From JBKBKC01 sp046294265 (GTDB taxonomy: Bacteria > Pseudomonadota > Alphaproteobacteria > Rhodobacterales > Rhodobacteraceae), in contig JBKBKC010000005.1 in the NCBI GenBank assembly GCA_046294265.1, forward strand, positions 1 to 64,000: 64,000 bases of DNA. Reading direction: 5' to 3'. Within the stretch, counting starts at the first letter, position 1, and every line of letters begins with the position of its first letter. A program made the translations under genes and the position numbers. Below are positions 6,645 through 14,996 of this stretch, piece by piece. Below the pieces are notes generated by a model, which saw only the letters and a list, made by a program, of their open reading frames with translations, made no database searches and had not been told where the DNA came from.

Positions 6645-7496
6645 TCATGCCTCGGGCAGATCCTCGGTTCCGCGCCAGGCCGACCACGCGGCCAGGGTGG
6701 TGCCCACTGGCAGCAGCAGCAACAGGATCACCGTCCCCAGCGCCTGCGAGGCCGCCCGGAACAGCAGGCCGGGCGGGCTGGCCTCGGCCGGTTGCAGGGG
6801 AGGCAGCGCACGCGCGCCGCGCGGGGTGCGGGGTGCGGTCGTGCGAGGGGGCGGCTCGTGGGGTGCGGTATTGGCCGGGTCGCGTCGGGGGCGGGCGGGG
6901 CGCGCCTCGCTGCGGATCAGGCTGCGGATCACATCGAGCGTATCTGCCTCACCCTCCGGCGCGCTGGCGGGCAGGGGTGTTGCGGCGGGCGGACGCGGGC
7001 GCGGCGTGGCGGATCGCAGGGTGCCGCGTGACCCCTTGTCGGGGGCCGCCTCGGGCGCGGGGGGCGCGGGCACATTGGCGGGCGGTTCGGTCCGCTTGGC
7101 GATGCGGACGGCGCCGGGGGCGCCTTCCCACGGCCGGATCGCGAGGCCCTCCAGCGGCGGTGGCGGGGCGAAGGTGCCGGCGGCGGCAGCCACCAGCCGC
7201 GCCACGCCATGCAGCGCGTCCCCCACCCGCTCTGCCGACGGCACGAGGCGTGCCGCCCCCCCAAGGCGCGCCGCGTCCACACGCCAGCGACCCTCGGCCA
7301 CACTGTCCGAAAGCAACGCCAGTCGCGTGGCGCCGCCATGCACGAAGGGCGCGCCCCAGGCGCGGGTGCGATGCAGGCTCGCGCGGGCGAACTGCCGCAG
7401 GTCGGGCGGCGCGGAGCGGACGCCCTGCGCCCAGATCGGCGGGCGGGGTTGCGATTTGGGCCCCGGGTCGCGGGGGTCGAGGAAGGACGAGGACAT
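6645..7496 (-). CDS. Unknown proline-rich protein with C-terminal membrane helix
   Basis: The 283-residue protein is not one I recognise. The N-terminal half contains a compact segment (SLHRTRAWGAPFVHGGATRLALL). A disordered Pro/Ala/Arg-rich linker spans about 130-230, interrupted by DTLDVIRSLIRSE. A single hydrophobic helix at about 250-272 (GTVILLLLLPVGTTLAAWSAW) lies near the C terminus. It may be tail-anchored with a cytoplasmic bulk. It converges on the DUF3445 gene with 20 bp between ends. The reverse strand also has long open frames, but codon pattern and the terminal helix favour this one. Confidence 0.55.
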   Translation of the reverse strand: MSSSFLDPRDPGPKSQPRPPIWAQGVRSAPPDLRQFARASLHRTRAWGAPFVHGGATRLALLSDSVAEGRWRVDAARLGGAARLVPSAERVGDALHGVARLVAAAAGTFAPPPPLEGLAIRPWEGAPGAVRIAKRTEPPANVPAPPAPEAAPDKGSRGTLRSATPRPRPPAATPLPASAPEGEADTLDVIRSLIRSEARPARPRRDPANTAPHEPPPRTTAPRTPRGARALPPLQPAEASPPGLLFRAASQALGTVILLLLLPVGTTLAAWSAWRGTEDLPEA

Positions 7497-7626
7497 GGCA
7501 CCGGTTCCGGGTCGCGGGATCAGCGGCGTGTCTGCGCGCAGGGCGTGGCGACGGGGCGGTTTTCCTGTGGCGGAATTGTGGCGGCGGCGGACCTGGACGG
7601 AAACGGTGCGTTGCCAGTCGGCCCGT

Positions 7627-7658
7627 TGAAAAAGGGCCGCACCAGTGCGGTGCGGCCC
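7627..7658 (-). terminator. Rho-independent terminator of glnA
   Basis: On the minus strand, a 9-bp perfect stem GGGCCGCAC/GTGCGGCCC is followed by TTTTTC, about 30 bases after the glnA stop. Confidence 0.85.
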
Positions 7659-7686
7659 GTTCCATGCTCTGCGGTCCCGGTGGGGA

Positions 7687-9096
7687 TCAGCAGGAATAAT
7701 ACATCTGATACTCGATCGGATGCGGCGTGTGTTCGTAGGCGTAGACCTCTTCCCACTTCAGCGCCATGTAGCCCTCCAGCTGGTCCTTGGTGAACACGTC
7801 GCCCTTCAAGAGGAAGTCGTGGTCCTTTTCCAGCTCTTCCAGCGCCTCGCGGAGCGATCCGCAAACGGTGGGGATGGCGGCCAGTTCCTCGGGCGGCAGG
7901 TCGTAAAGGTCCTTGTCCGAGGCGGGGCCGGGGTCGATCTTGTTCATGATCCCGTCAAGGCCCGCCATCATCAGGGCGGCAAAGGCCAGGTAGGGGTTGG
8001 CGGACGGATCGGGGAAGCGGGCCTCGACACGCTTGGCCTTGGGCGATTCCGTCCACGGAATGCGCACGCAGCCCGAGCGGTTGCGCGCGGAATAGGCGCG
8101 CAGCACCGGTGCCTCGAAGCCCGGGATGAGCCGCTTGTAGCTGTTGGTCGCCGGGTTCGTCAGCGCGTTGAGCGCCTTGGCGTGCTTGAGGATACCACCG
8201 ATGAAATACAGCGCCTCCTGGCTCAGGTCGGCGTATTTGTCGCCAGCGAACAGGGGCTTGCCGTCCTTCCAGATCGACATGTTGACGTGCATGCCCGACC
8301 CGTTGTCGCCCTTCATGGGCTTGGGCATGAAGGTGACCGTCTTGCCATAGGCGGCGGCCACGTTGTGGATCACATACTTGTATTTCAGGATGTTGTCGGC
8401 CTGTTCCACCAGGCCGCCGAACACGAGGCCCAGCTCATGCTGGCAGGTTGCGACTTCGTGGTGGTGCTTGTCCACCTTCATCCCCATCCGCTTCATGGTC
8501 GAGAGCATCTCGCCACGGATGTCTTGCGCCTCATCCACCGGGTTGACCGGGAAATAGCCGCCCTTGTGCATCGCGCGGTGCGCGAGGTTGCCACCCTCCA
8601 TCTCGGCATCCGTGTTCCAGGCCGCCGCTTCCGCGTCGATCTGGTAGGCGACCTTGGCAGGCGTCACCGAATAGCGCACGTCGTCGAACAGGAAGAATTC
8701 GGCCTCGGGGCCGAAATAGGCGGTGTCGCCGATACCCGTCGATTTCAGATAGGCCTCGGCCTTGACGGCCGTTCCGCGCGGGTCGCGGCTGTAGGGCTCT
8801 CCGGTGTCGGGCTCGACCACGTTGCAATGCACGCACATCGTCTTTTCGGCGTAGAACGGGTCGATATAGACCGACCCCGCATCCGGGATCAGCTTCATGT
8901 CGGACTGGTCGATGGATTTCCAGCCCGCGATGGACGAGCCGTCGAACATGAAGCCCTCCTCGAAGAAGTCCTCGTCCACCAGATCGGCGATCAGGGTCAC
9001 ATGCTGCAGCTTGCCCTTGGGATCGGTGAAGCGGATGTCGACATATTCGACCTCCTCTTCCTTCATCAGATTGAGAGCGTCCTTGACCTTGCTCAT
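7687..9096 (-). CDS. glnA: Glutamine synthetase type I
   Basis: GlnA makes glutamine from glutamate, ammonia and ATP as a dodecamer. The 469-residue length is standard. The latch loop MFDGSSIAGW (50-59), the NGSGMH motif (265-270) and the adenylylation tyrosine Y398 (KDLYDLPPEE) are present, so GlnE control of activity is expected. ATG 9096 is preceded by AGAAAGG and gives the normal N terminus. It follows glnB in the same direction, separated by 85 bp that contain two hairpins. Confidence 0.97.
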   Translation of the reverse strand: MSKVKDALNLMKEEEVEYVDIRFTDPKGKLQHVTLIADLVDEDFFEEGFMFDGSSIAGWKSIDQSDMKLIPDAGSVYIDPFYAEKTMCVHCNVVEPDTGEPYSRDPRGTAVKAEAYLKSTGIGDTAYFGPEAEFFLFDDVRYSVTPAKVAYQIDAEAAAWNTDAEMEGGNLAHRAMHKGGYFPVNPVDEAQDIRGEMLSTMKRMGMKVDKHHHEVATCQHELGLVFGGLVEQADNILKYKYVIHNVAAAYGKTVTFMPKPMKGDNGSGMHVNMSIWKDGKPLFAGDKYADLSQEALYFIGGILKHAKALNALTNPATNSYKRLIPGFEAPVLRAYSARNRSGCVRIPWTESPKAKRVEARFPDPSANPYLAFAALMMAGLDGIMNKIDPGPASDKDLYDLPPEELAAIPTVCGSLREALEELEKDHDFLLKGDVFTKDQLEGYMALKWEEVYAYEHTPHPIEYQMYYSC

Positions 9097-9126
9097 CGGT
9101 GCCTTTCTCCTCTGGCTGTGTCGTCT

Positions 9127-9169
9127 GGAGGCAGCCGCCTCCGGGGGGCAGTCGGGGGCGGATGCCCCC
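9127..9169 (-). other. Tandem hairpins between glnB and glnA
   Basis: Two perfect 6-bp hairpins with 4-nt loops, GGGGGC/GCCCCC (9154-9169) and GGAGGC/GCCTCC (9127-9142), lie one after the other in the glnB-glnA gap. Neither has a U tract. They could be processing or mRNA-stability structures that uncouple the levels of PII and glutamine synthetase. This role is inferred. Confidence 0.55.
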
Positions 9170-9181
9170 GTAAGGAATGGA

Positions 9182-9520
9182 TCAGATCGCGTCGTCGCCG
9201 GTCTCGCCGGTGCGGATGCGGATGGCCTGTTCGACCGGATAGACGAAGATCTTGCCATCGCCGATCTTTTCGGTGCGGGCGGCGGCGATGATGGCGGCCA
9301 CGGCGGGTTCCACCAGATCGTCGGCCAGGATCACCTCGATCTTCACCTTGGGCAGGAAATCGACCACATATTCGGCGCCGCGATACAACTCCGTGTGGCC
9401 CTTCTGGCGGCCAAAGCCCTTGACTTCGGTCACGCTCAGGCCCTGAACGCCGACGTCCTGCAGCGCTTCCTTGACCTCATCCAGCTTGAAGGGCTTGATG
9501 ATTGCCTCGATCTTCTTCAT
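9182..9520 (-). CDS. glnB: Nitrogen regulatory protein PII
   Basis: PII is a small trimeric sensor of 2-oxoglutarate, ATP/ADP and, via uridylylation, glutamine. The 112-residue protein carries Y51 in GHTELYRGAEYVV (the T-loop uridylylation site), the signature KIGDGKIFV and the start MKKIEAIIKPFKLDEV. It leads the glnB-glnA operon, the usual alphaproteobacterial order. The 183 bp to the divergent nnrE gene should hold its promoter, but I could not identify a convincing NtrC site. Confidence 0.97.
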   Translation of the reverse strand: MKKIEAIIKPFKLDEVKEALQDVGVQGLSVTEVKGFGRQKGHTELYRGAEYVVDFLPKVKIEVILADDLVEPAVAAIIAAARTEKIGDGKIFVYPVEQAIRIRTGETGDDAI

Positions 9521-9703
9521 CCGCCGACTCTCCCCGCCGCGTGGTTCCTGCCTGACTGACCATGTTCGCCTGGGGGCGACAATCGGGCAGGGGCAGGCTG
9601 CACGTCCGCCGGGGGGAATTCCGGCTGTTCCGATCACGAAATGTGCTGAGCGATCAAAAAAAGGGCGAAATGAAAACAAGTGCCGTTCGAGCGGGATGAG
9701 TTC

Positions 9704-10402
9704 ATGATGGAGATTGTGACGTCTGCCCAAATGCGCGCCATCGAGGCCGCCCAGATCACCCGCGGCGCGGTCTCCGGGGCTGCGCTGATGGAGCGTGCAG
9801 GGCGCGGGGTGGTGCAGGCGGCCCTCGCGCGGTGGCCCGACCTTGCGACAGGCCGTCACCGCGCGGTGGTGCTCTGCGGGCCGGGCAACAATGGCGGCGA
9901 CGGTTTTGTGGTCGCGCGGTTGCTTCTTGCGCGGGGATGGGCGGTGGCGCTTCACAGCGCTGCCTGGGCCGGCCTGATGGCGGATCGGTTCCCGCCCGGC
10001 GATGCGGGGGCCATGGCGCGGGCCTGGCGTGCGGCGGGGGGCGAGGTGTGGCCGATGGACGAACCCTCGCTCGTCACCGCCCTGCCGGGCGACGGCTGGC
10101 CGGTTGTCCTCGTCGATGCGCTGCTGGGGATCGGGCAGAACCGGCCTGCGGATGCCATCCTCGCCCCCCTCAACGCGGCGCTGGACCGCACCGAGGGGCC
10201 GGGGGGCCTGCGCGTGCTTGCGGTGGACCTGCCCACGGGTATCGATGCCGACACCGGGGCGCGGCTTGCGCGACACCCGGTGCAGGCCGACCTGACCGTG
10301 ACCTTCCATTCCCGCAAACCCGCGCACGTCACGCCGCCGGGCCGCGATGCCTGCGGACAGGTCGTTGTGGTTGACATCGGCCTGCCGCGCGCTTCCTTCT
10401 GA
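9704..10402 (+). CDS. nnrE: NAD(P)H-hydrate epimerase (YjeF N-terminal domain)
   Basis: The enzyme epimerises damaged R-NAD(P)HX to the S form for repair. The protein (232 aa) covers the YjeF N-terminal domain, with GPGNNGGDGFVVAR and VDLPTGIDADTG in place. In most Rhodobacterales this domain is fused to the dehydratase in one polypeptide. Here it ends with a stop five bases before the dehydratase start and in a different frame. ATG 9704 follows GGGATGAG; an alternative ATG is at 9707. Confidence 0.88.
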   Translation: MMEIVTSAQMRAIEAAQITRGAVSGAALMERAGRGVVQAALARWPDLATGRHRAVVLCGPGNNGGDGFVVARLLLARGWAVALHSAAWAGLMADRFPPGDAGAMARAWRAAGGEVWPMDEPSLVTALPGDGWPVVLVDALLGIGQNRPADAILAPLNAALDRTEGPGGLRVLAVDLPTGIDADTGARLARHPVQADLTVTFHSRKPAHVTPPGRDACGQVVVVDIGLPRASF

Positions 10403-10407
10403 AGCCG

Positions 10408-11271
10408 ATGAAGGACACACCCCAGATCAGCCGTCACAGCCTGCGCGACCGTCTGGCCAAGCGGCCGGACGCGCACAAATACGCCTATGGCCATGCGCTG
10501 ATCCTGGCCGGGGGCCCGGGCGAGGGCGGGGCGGCGCGGCTCTCTGCGCGCGGTGCGCTGCGGATCGGGGCGGGGCTGGTGACGGTGGCCTGCCCGATGT
10601 CGGCGCTGTCGGAGAACTCGGCGCGGCTGGACACGATCATGCTGCGCCCCTTGCATGACGGCGCGGCATTGGGTCGGCTTCTGGAGGATGTGCGCTACAA
10701 CGCGCTCTGCCTCGGGCCGGGGATGGGATATGACCGTGCGCGCGCGCTGGTGCCCGAGGCGCTGCGCTCGGGCCGCCGCGTGGTGATCGACGCCGATGCG
10801 CTCACGGCCTATGGCGACGCGCCAGAGGCGCTCTTTGACATGCTGCACCCCGGCGCGATCCTGACCCCGCATGGGGGCGAGTTCCGCCGCCTCTTTCCCG
10901 ACCTCGCCGCGCGCCTTGCCACCCCCAGCTATCCCGAGGCCAAGGTCGAGGCCGCGCGGGCGGCCGCCGCGCGGGCGGGGGCGGTGGTGCTGTTCAAGGG
11001 GCCGGAGACGGTGATCGCGGCCCCCGGGGGCGAGGTGGCGGTGAACGCGGCCACGGGCGATACGGCGGCGCCGTGGCTTGCGACGGCGGGGTCGGGCGAT
11101 GTGCTTGCGGGGTTCGTCTGCGGGCTGATGGCGCGCGGGTTCGATCCGTTCGAGGCCGGGCGCACTGCGGCCTGGCTGCATGTGGAATGCGCGCGCGCCT
11201 TCGGTCCGGGCCTGATCGCCGAGGATCTGCCCGAGGCGTTGCCGGGCGTGTTCCGCGCACTGGGTCTATAG
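10408..11271 (+). CDS. nnrD: ADP/ATP-dependent NAD(P)H-hydrate dehydratase
   Basis: This ribokinase-fold enzyme dehydrates S-NAD(P)HX back to NAD(P)H. It has 287 residues with LTPHGGEFRRLF and the catalytic-loop motif TAGSGDVLAGFVCGLMARG. Its start is 5 bp past the nnrE stop, so the two act as one translational unit. The stop codon lies within a CTATAG in which the opposite-strand DedA gene also stops. Confidence 0.9.
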   Translation: MKDTPQISRHSLRDRLAKRPDAHKYAYGHALILAGGPGEGGAARLSARGALRIGAGLVTVACPMSALSENSARLDTIMLRPLHDGAALGRLLEDVRYNALCLGPGMGYDRARALVPEALRSGRRVVIDADALTAYGDAPEALFDMLHPGAILTPHGGEFRRLFPDLAARLATPSYPEAKVEAARAAAARAGAVVLFKGPETVIAAPGGEVAVNAATGDTAAPWLATAGSGDVLAGFVCGLMARGFDPFEAGRTAAWLHVECARAFGPGLIAEDLPEALPGVFRALGL

Positions 11272-11868
11272 CCGCGGCACCCGCGCGCGCCACCACATCG
11301 CACCCGCGCCCAACACCGCCAGCACCATCAGCCACAGCGTCACCGTGGCCGCCCGGTCGGCCGCCCATTCCACCGCATCGGCAAAGACCAGCCCCAGCCC
11401 GGCATAGAGCGCGACCCAGATCAGCCGCCCCGTCACCGACAGGGCCAGGAACGGCCCCAGCGCCACCCGCGCCGCCCCCGACACAAGGCTGACCGAAGGG
11501 CCCAGCGGCGGCACCGCCCAGCGGGTGGCGAACACCGCCCAAAGGCCATGGCGCGCCAGCATCACCTCCGCGCGTCCCAGCAGCGCCGCAAGCTTTGGCC
11601 GCTGCCCTGCGCGCCGCCGCAGCGTCTCGGCGCCCTTCGCGCCGATCGCATAGCCCCCAAGGTCGCCCGCGACCGCCCCCGCCGTTCCTGCCGCCAGCAG
11701 CGCCACGCCGTCCACCACCCCCGCCGCCACCGCCGCCCCCGCCGCGATCAGCGCAAGCGAGGCAGGCCCCGGAATGCCAAGGCCCGTCACGCAGGCCAGC
11801 CCCGCGATCAGCAGCAGGATCAGCACGGGGTCGGCCGAGGCGATCAGCGCGGGCAGGTCCTGGAACAT
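11266..11868 (-). CDS. DedA/SNARE-associated-type membrane protein
   Basis: A 200-residue multi-pass membrane protein of the DedA superfamily, with GLGIPGPASLALIAAGAAVA near the N terminus and the typical re-entrant motif FATRWAVPPLGPSVSLVSGAA. DedA proteins help flip or recycle lipid carriers and support membrane homeostasis; the substrate of this one is unknown. I chose ATG 11868, with AAGGA about 10 bases upstream, over ATG 11922. It overlaps the convergent nnrD by 6 bp. Confidence 0.75.
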   Translation of the reverse strand: MFQDLPALIASADPVLILLLIAGLACVTGLGIPGPASLALIAAGAAVAAGVVDGVALLAAGTAGAVAGDLGGYAIGAKGAETLRRRAGQRPKLAALLGRAEVMLARHGLWAVFATRWAVPPLGPSVSLVSGAARVALGPFLALSVTGRLIWVALYAGLGLVFADAVEWAADRAATVTLWLMVLAVLGAGAMWWRARVPRL

Positions 11869-11940
11869 CGGGCGCGGGTGTCCTTGCGGGGGGCTTGCGC
11901 GATCCTGCCCCCGAAACATCACGGTTTTCCGACAGATCGC

Positions 11941-13125
11941 CTACCGCCCGATGGCCCGCGTGCCCCGCGCGATCCCCTCCAGCGTCATCGGCACCATCCG
12001 GTCGGCAAAGATCTGGCGGATCAGCCGGATCGACTGGCCGTGGTCCCAGAACCGCTCGGGCACCGGGTTGATCCACAGGTGCTGCGGCCATTGCGCCACC
12101 GCGCGGCCCAGCCAGACCTGCCCGGCCTCCTCGTTCCAGTGCTCGTTGGCCCCGCCGGGGTGCAAGACTTCATAAGGGCTCATCGAGGCATCGCCGACAA
12201 AGATGCACTTCCAGTCGGGGCCATAGGTGCGCAGCACGTCCCAGGTGGGCGTCTGCGAATCCCAGCGGCGGCGGTTGTCGCGCCACACGCCCTCATACAG
12301 GCAGTTGTGGAAATAGAACTGCTCCAGATGCCGGAACTCGGACTTGGCGGCGCTGAACAGTTCTTCCACCACCTTCACATGCGGGTCCATGCTGCCCCCA
12401 ACATCTAGGAACAACAGCACCTTCACCGCATTGCGCCGCTCGGGCCGGGTCTGCACGTCCAGCCAGCCGTGATCGACCGTGGCGCGGATCGTGGCGTCAA
12501 GGTCAAGCTCCTCCGCCGCCCCGTCGCGCGCCCATTTCCGCAGCCGCCGCAGCGCCACCTTGATGTTGCGCGTGCCCAACTCCACGCTGTCGTCCAGGTT
12601 GCGGAACTCGCGCCGGTCCCAGACCTTGACCGCGCGGCCATGGCGCCCCGTCTCTTGCCCGATCCGCACGCCTTCGGGGTTGTAGCCCTGCGCGCCATAG
12701 GGCGAGGTGCCGGCCGTGCCGATCCATTTCGACCCGCCCTCATGCCGGCCCTTCTGTTCGGCCAGCCGCTGGCGCAGCGTCTCCATCAGCCGCTCGAACC
12801 CGCCAAGCGCCTCCACCGCCGCGCGCTCCTCGGGCGTCAGATGCCGCTCGGCCAGCTTTTCCAGCCAGTCGGCGGGCAGGTCCAGTGCGGCGATCACCTG
12901 CGCGTCCGAAATCGCCTCCAGCCCCTTGAACGCTTCGGCGAAGGCGCGGTCGAACCGGTCCAGGTGCCGCTCGTCCTTGACCATGGCGGTGCGCGCAAGG
13001 TGATAGAACCCCTCCACGTCATAGGTGCACAGCCCCGCCGACACCCCCTCCAGAAAGGCCAGGTATTCGCGCATCGACACCGGAACCCCGGTGCGGCGCA
13101 GCGTTTCGTAAAAGGGCAGGAACAT
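11941..13125 (-). CDS. VWA domain protein, CoxE-like
   Basis: This 394-residue protein has an all-helical N-terminal part and a C-terminal von Willebrand factor A domain starting near 235. The MIDAS motif reads D241-V-G-G-S245, so the first serine of D-x-S-x-S is glycine. Such proteins normally pair with a MoxR-type AAA ATPase to act on or insert metal cofactors in target proteins. The likely partner is at 22934-23788, about 9.8 kb away and on the other strand, rather than next door. ATG 13125 gives the expected start FLPFYETLRRTGVPVS. Confidence 0.8.
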   Translation of the reverse strand: MFLPFYETLRRTGVPVSMREYLAFLEGVSAGLCTYDVEGFYHLARTAMVKDERHLDRFDRAFAEAFKGLEAISDAQVIAALDLPADWLEKLAERHLTPEERAAVEALGGFERLMETLRQRLAEQKGRHEGGSKWIGTAGTSPYGAQGYNPEGVRIGQETGRHGRAVKVWDRREFRNLDDSVELGTRNIKVALRRLRKWARDGAAEELDLDATIRATVDHGWLDVQTRPERRNAVKVLLFLDVGGSMDPHVKVVEELFSAAKSEFRHLEQFYFHNCLYEGVWRDNRRRWDSQTPTWDVLRTYGPDWKCIFVGDASMSPYEVLHPGGANEHWNEEAGQVWLGRAVAQWPQHLWINPVPERFWDHGQSIRLIRQIFADRMVPMTLEGIARGTRAIGR

Positions 13126-13169
13126 CGCGGCCTTCTGACTGGCGCCGGGGGACGCCGCATCATCACCAG

Positions 13170-14810
13170 TCAGACCAGCGCCGCAAGGTCTTTCGCGATG
13201 ATGGCCGTCATCCGCCGGGCCTGCTCCAGATAGGCCTCAACCGCCTGCGCCTCGGCGGGCGTCCATGGCGGGATGACGGGCGGGCTGTTGGCATCCGCGT
13301 CGTCGGGCAGGACGCGGTTCGGCGCCAGGCCGATGTCGTCGAACATGGCCTCGATCTTCCAGGTGTTCGACCGCACCGCCAGCATGGGCAGGCGTTGCAG
13401 CAGCCCGAAGCAGGCCCCGTGGAACCGTCCCGTCACCAGCCCCGAATGATTCGCCAGGATGCGCTGCAGGACTTCGGGACGGGGGCAGGGGCGCAGCGGC
13501 ACCATCGGGGTCATTTCGCGCGGCCGGTTGCGGCGCAGGCCCATGATGTGATTGTCGCTGTTGATCACCAGGGAATAGAGCACCGCCCGGTCCGCCCTCG
13601 CCCAGCGGGCGAGCTTCGCGGTGGTGGGCCGGATCACGCAGTCCATATAGACCGGTCCCCCTTGCCCGGTGGTGGGCAGCACCGCAGTTGCCGAGATAAG
13701 CGACAGGTCGGGGCATACCCGCGCCGAGAGCCCCTGCGACGCCGCCCATGCCGCCGACCGGCTGTCGCGGACCCAAAGCGCCGGGAATGCGGCAAGGTTT
13801 TTCGCCACGATCCCTTCGTTCGCTTCCAGCGTGGCGTTCAGCATGACCGCAGGCTTGCCCAGATCGCGCGCCGCCGGACCCAGTGCCGACAGCTGGACCG
13901 CGCGCGCGTTGCCGTGATGCACGGAGCCTTCGCCATTCACGACGATCAGGTCTGCGGCCTCCAGCGCCCGCAAGGCCGCCGGATCGTCCCGCCATTCGCG
14001 GCCCAAGGGGTGACGATGGATCACCTCTCCCCACCCGCGGTTCTGCACGAGGCCCACCAGCGACGTCATCACCGCGCGGCATCCCAGATGCGGGGATACC
14101 GATGTGTCGTTGAACAGCGCGATGCGGCAGGGGCGCCGGACCGGTGCGCGCCAGCGCGTCCCTTGCTTGACATGCTTCTCCGCCGCGCGGCGCAGCACCG
14201 TATCGCAGGCGTTCATCCGGTCAAACAGCCGGTCGGCAAGACGCCCCGGAACCGACGCGCCCGGCAGCGCGGCCTGTGCTGACAGCCGCTGGTCCAGGTT
14301 GAGGATCGCGTCGCCCTGCCCGACCGAGAACAGGGTAAGCCCGTCCAGGTTCGGCGACGTGCCGTGGGGTGCTCCACCCGAACGCTCGGTTTCAGCGAGG
14401 CGCAGGAGCGTGGCCGCCATCGACACCCCGACCGCAGCCGCCCGGTCCGCCGGTGTCTCTGCATGGTCGGCAAATGTATCCAACGCCGAGACCAGCCAGC
14501 GCGACGACAAGCCCTGCAGCAGGTCCTCCTGACGGTCTTGCCACAGGTCCAGAAACCGCCGACGCATGACGGCCACGCGCAGGTCACGGCGCAGATGGAC
14601 GATCAGCCCCGCGTGATACCAGTGCAGCACCGTGGCCCCGTTGAATTGGGCCATCAGGCACCGCAGCTTGGCCTCCAAATCGCCCGTCACATCGGCCTGG
14701 ACCGGTGCGACCGGCGGCACGTCCCGGTCCAGCAGCGTCAGGTCGGGCTCGGCCTCCCCGAACAGCCGGTCGATCAGTTGGTGCGCCTCGGTCTGCCCCG
14801 GCGCCGTCAT
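13170..14810 (-). CDS. Polysaccharide pyruvyl transferase-like protein
   Basis: The 546-residue protein has a C-terminal polysaccharide pyruvyl transferase domain (about 230-510), with VVNGEGSVHH and SGLVTGRFHGACFGLL as recognisable motifs. Pyruvyl transferases add pyruvate ketals to sugars of exopolysaccharide or cell-wall polymers, but some members act in other pathways. The first 220 residues look like an unrelated helical region. The start codon overlaps the stop of the upstream small membrane gene as ATGA, implying translational coupling. Confidence 0.7.
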   Translation of the reverse strand: MTAPGQTEAHQLIDRLFGEAEPDLTLLDRDVPPVAPVQADVTGDLEAKLRCLMAQFNGATVLHWYHAGLIVHLRRDLRVAVMRRRFLDLWQDRQEDLLQGLSSRWLVSALDTFADHAETPADRAAAVGVSMAATLLRLAETERSGGAPHGTSPNLDGLTLFSVGQGDAILNLDQRLSAQAALPGASVPGRLADRLFDRMNACDTVLRRAAEKHVKQGTRWRAPVRRPCRIALFNDTSVSPHLGCRAVMTSLVGLVQNRGWGEVIHRHPLGREWRDDPAALRALEAADLIVVNGEGSVHHGNARAVQLSALGPAARDLGKPAVMLNATLEANEGIVAKNLAAFPALWVRDSRSAAWAASQGLSARVCPDLSLISATAVLPTTGQGGPVYMDCVIRPTTAKLARWARADRAVLYSLVINSDNHIMGLRRNRPREMTPMVPLRPCPRPEVLQRILANHSGLVTGRFHGACFGLLQRLPMLAVRSNTWKIEAMFDDIGLAPNRVLPDDADANSPPVIPPWTPAEAQAVEAYLEQARRMTAIIAKDLAALV

Positions 14811-14971
14811 ACCATCCGCTCGATGAAGATCGTCACGAACACGCCCAACAGCGCGAAGGCGATCCCGAAGCCTGCCGCATATTGCAGGCGGTCGAGCGGC
14901 TTGCCCCCCCGTTGCCCGGCCAGCACCGCGCCATAAAGGGCACCGCCCGCCAGCCCCGCAATCACGATCAT
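14807..14971 (-). CDS. Small membrane protein, two predicted helices
   Basis: A 54-residue protein with a first hydrophobic segment (2-19), a charged turn RGGKPLDRLQ (21-30) and a second hydrophobic segment (33-50) ending ERMV. I do not recognise a named family. It sits between a DUF2927 lipoprotein (25 bp upstream) and the pyruvyl transferase-like gene, with which it overlaps by 4 bp. The upstream in-frame ATG at 15070 would overlap the lipoprotein gene and is rejected. Confidence 0.6.
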   Translation of the reverse strand: MIVIAGLAGGALYGAVLAGQRGGKPLDRLQYAAGFGIAFALLGVFVTIFIERMV

Positions 14972-14996
14972 GCCCGCACCCTCCGACAGGGGGCGG

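Noticed and set aside
11941..13125. The VWA protein plus MoxR ATPase as an anti-phage system
   Set aside because: No effector, nuclease or protease gene accompanies them, and both look like the widespread housekeeping chaperone pair.
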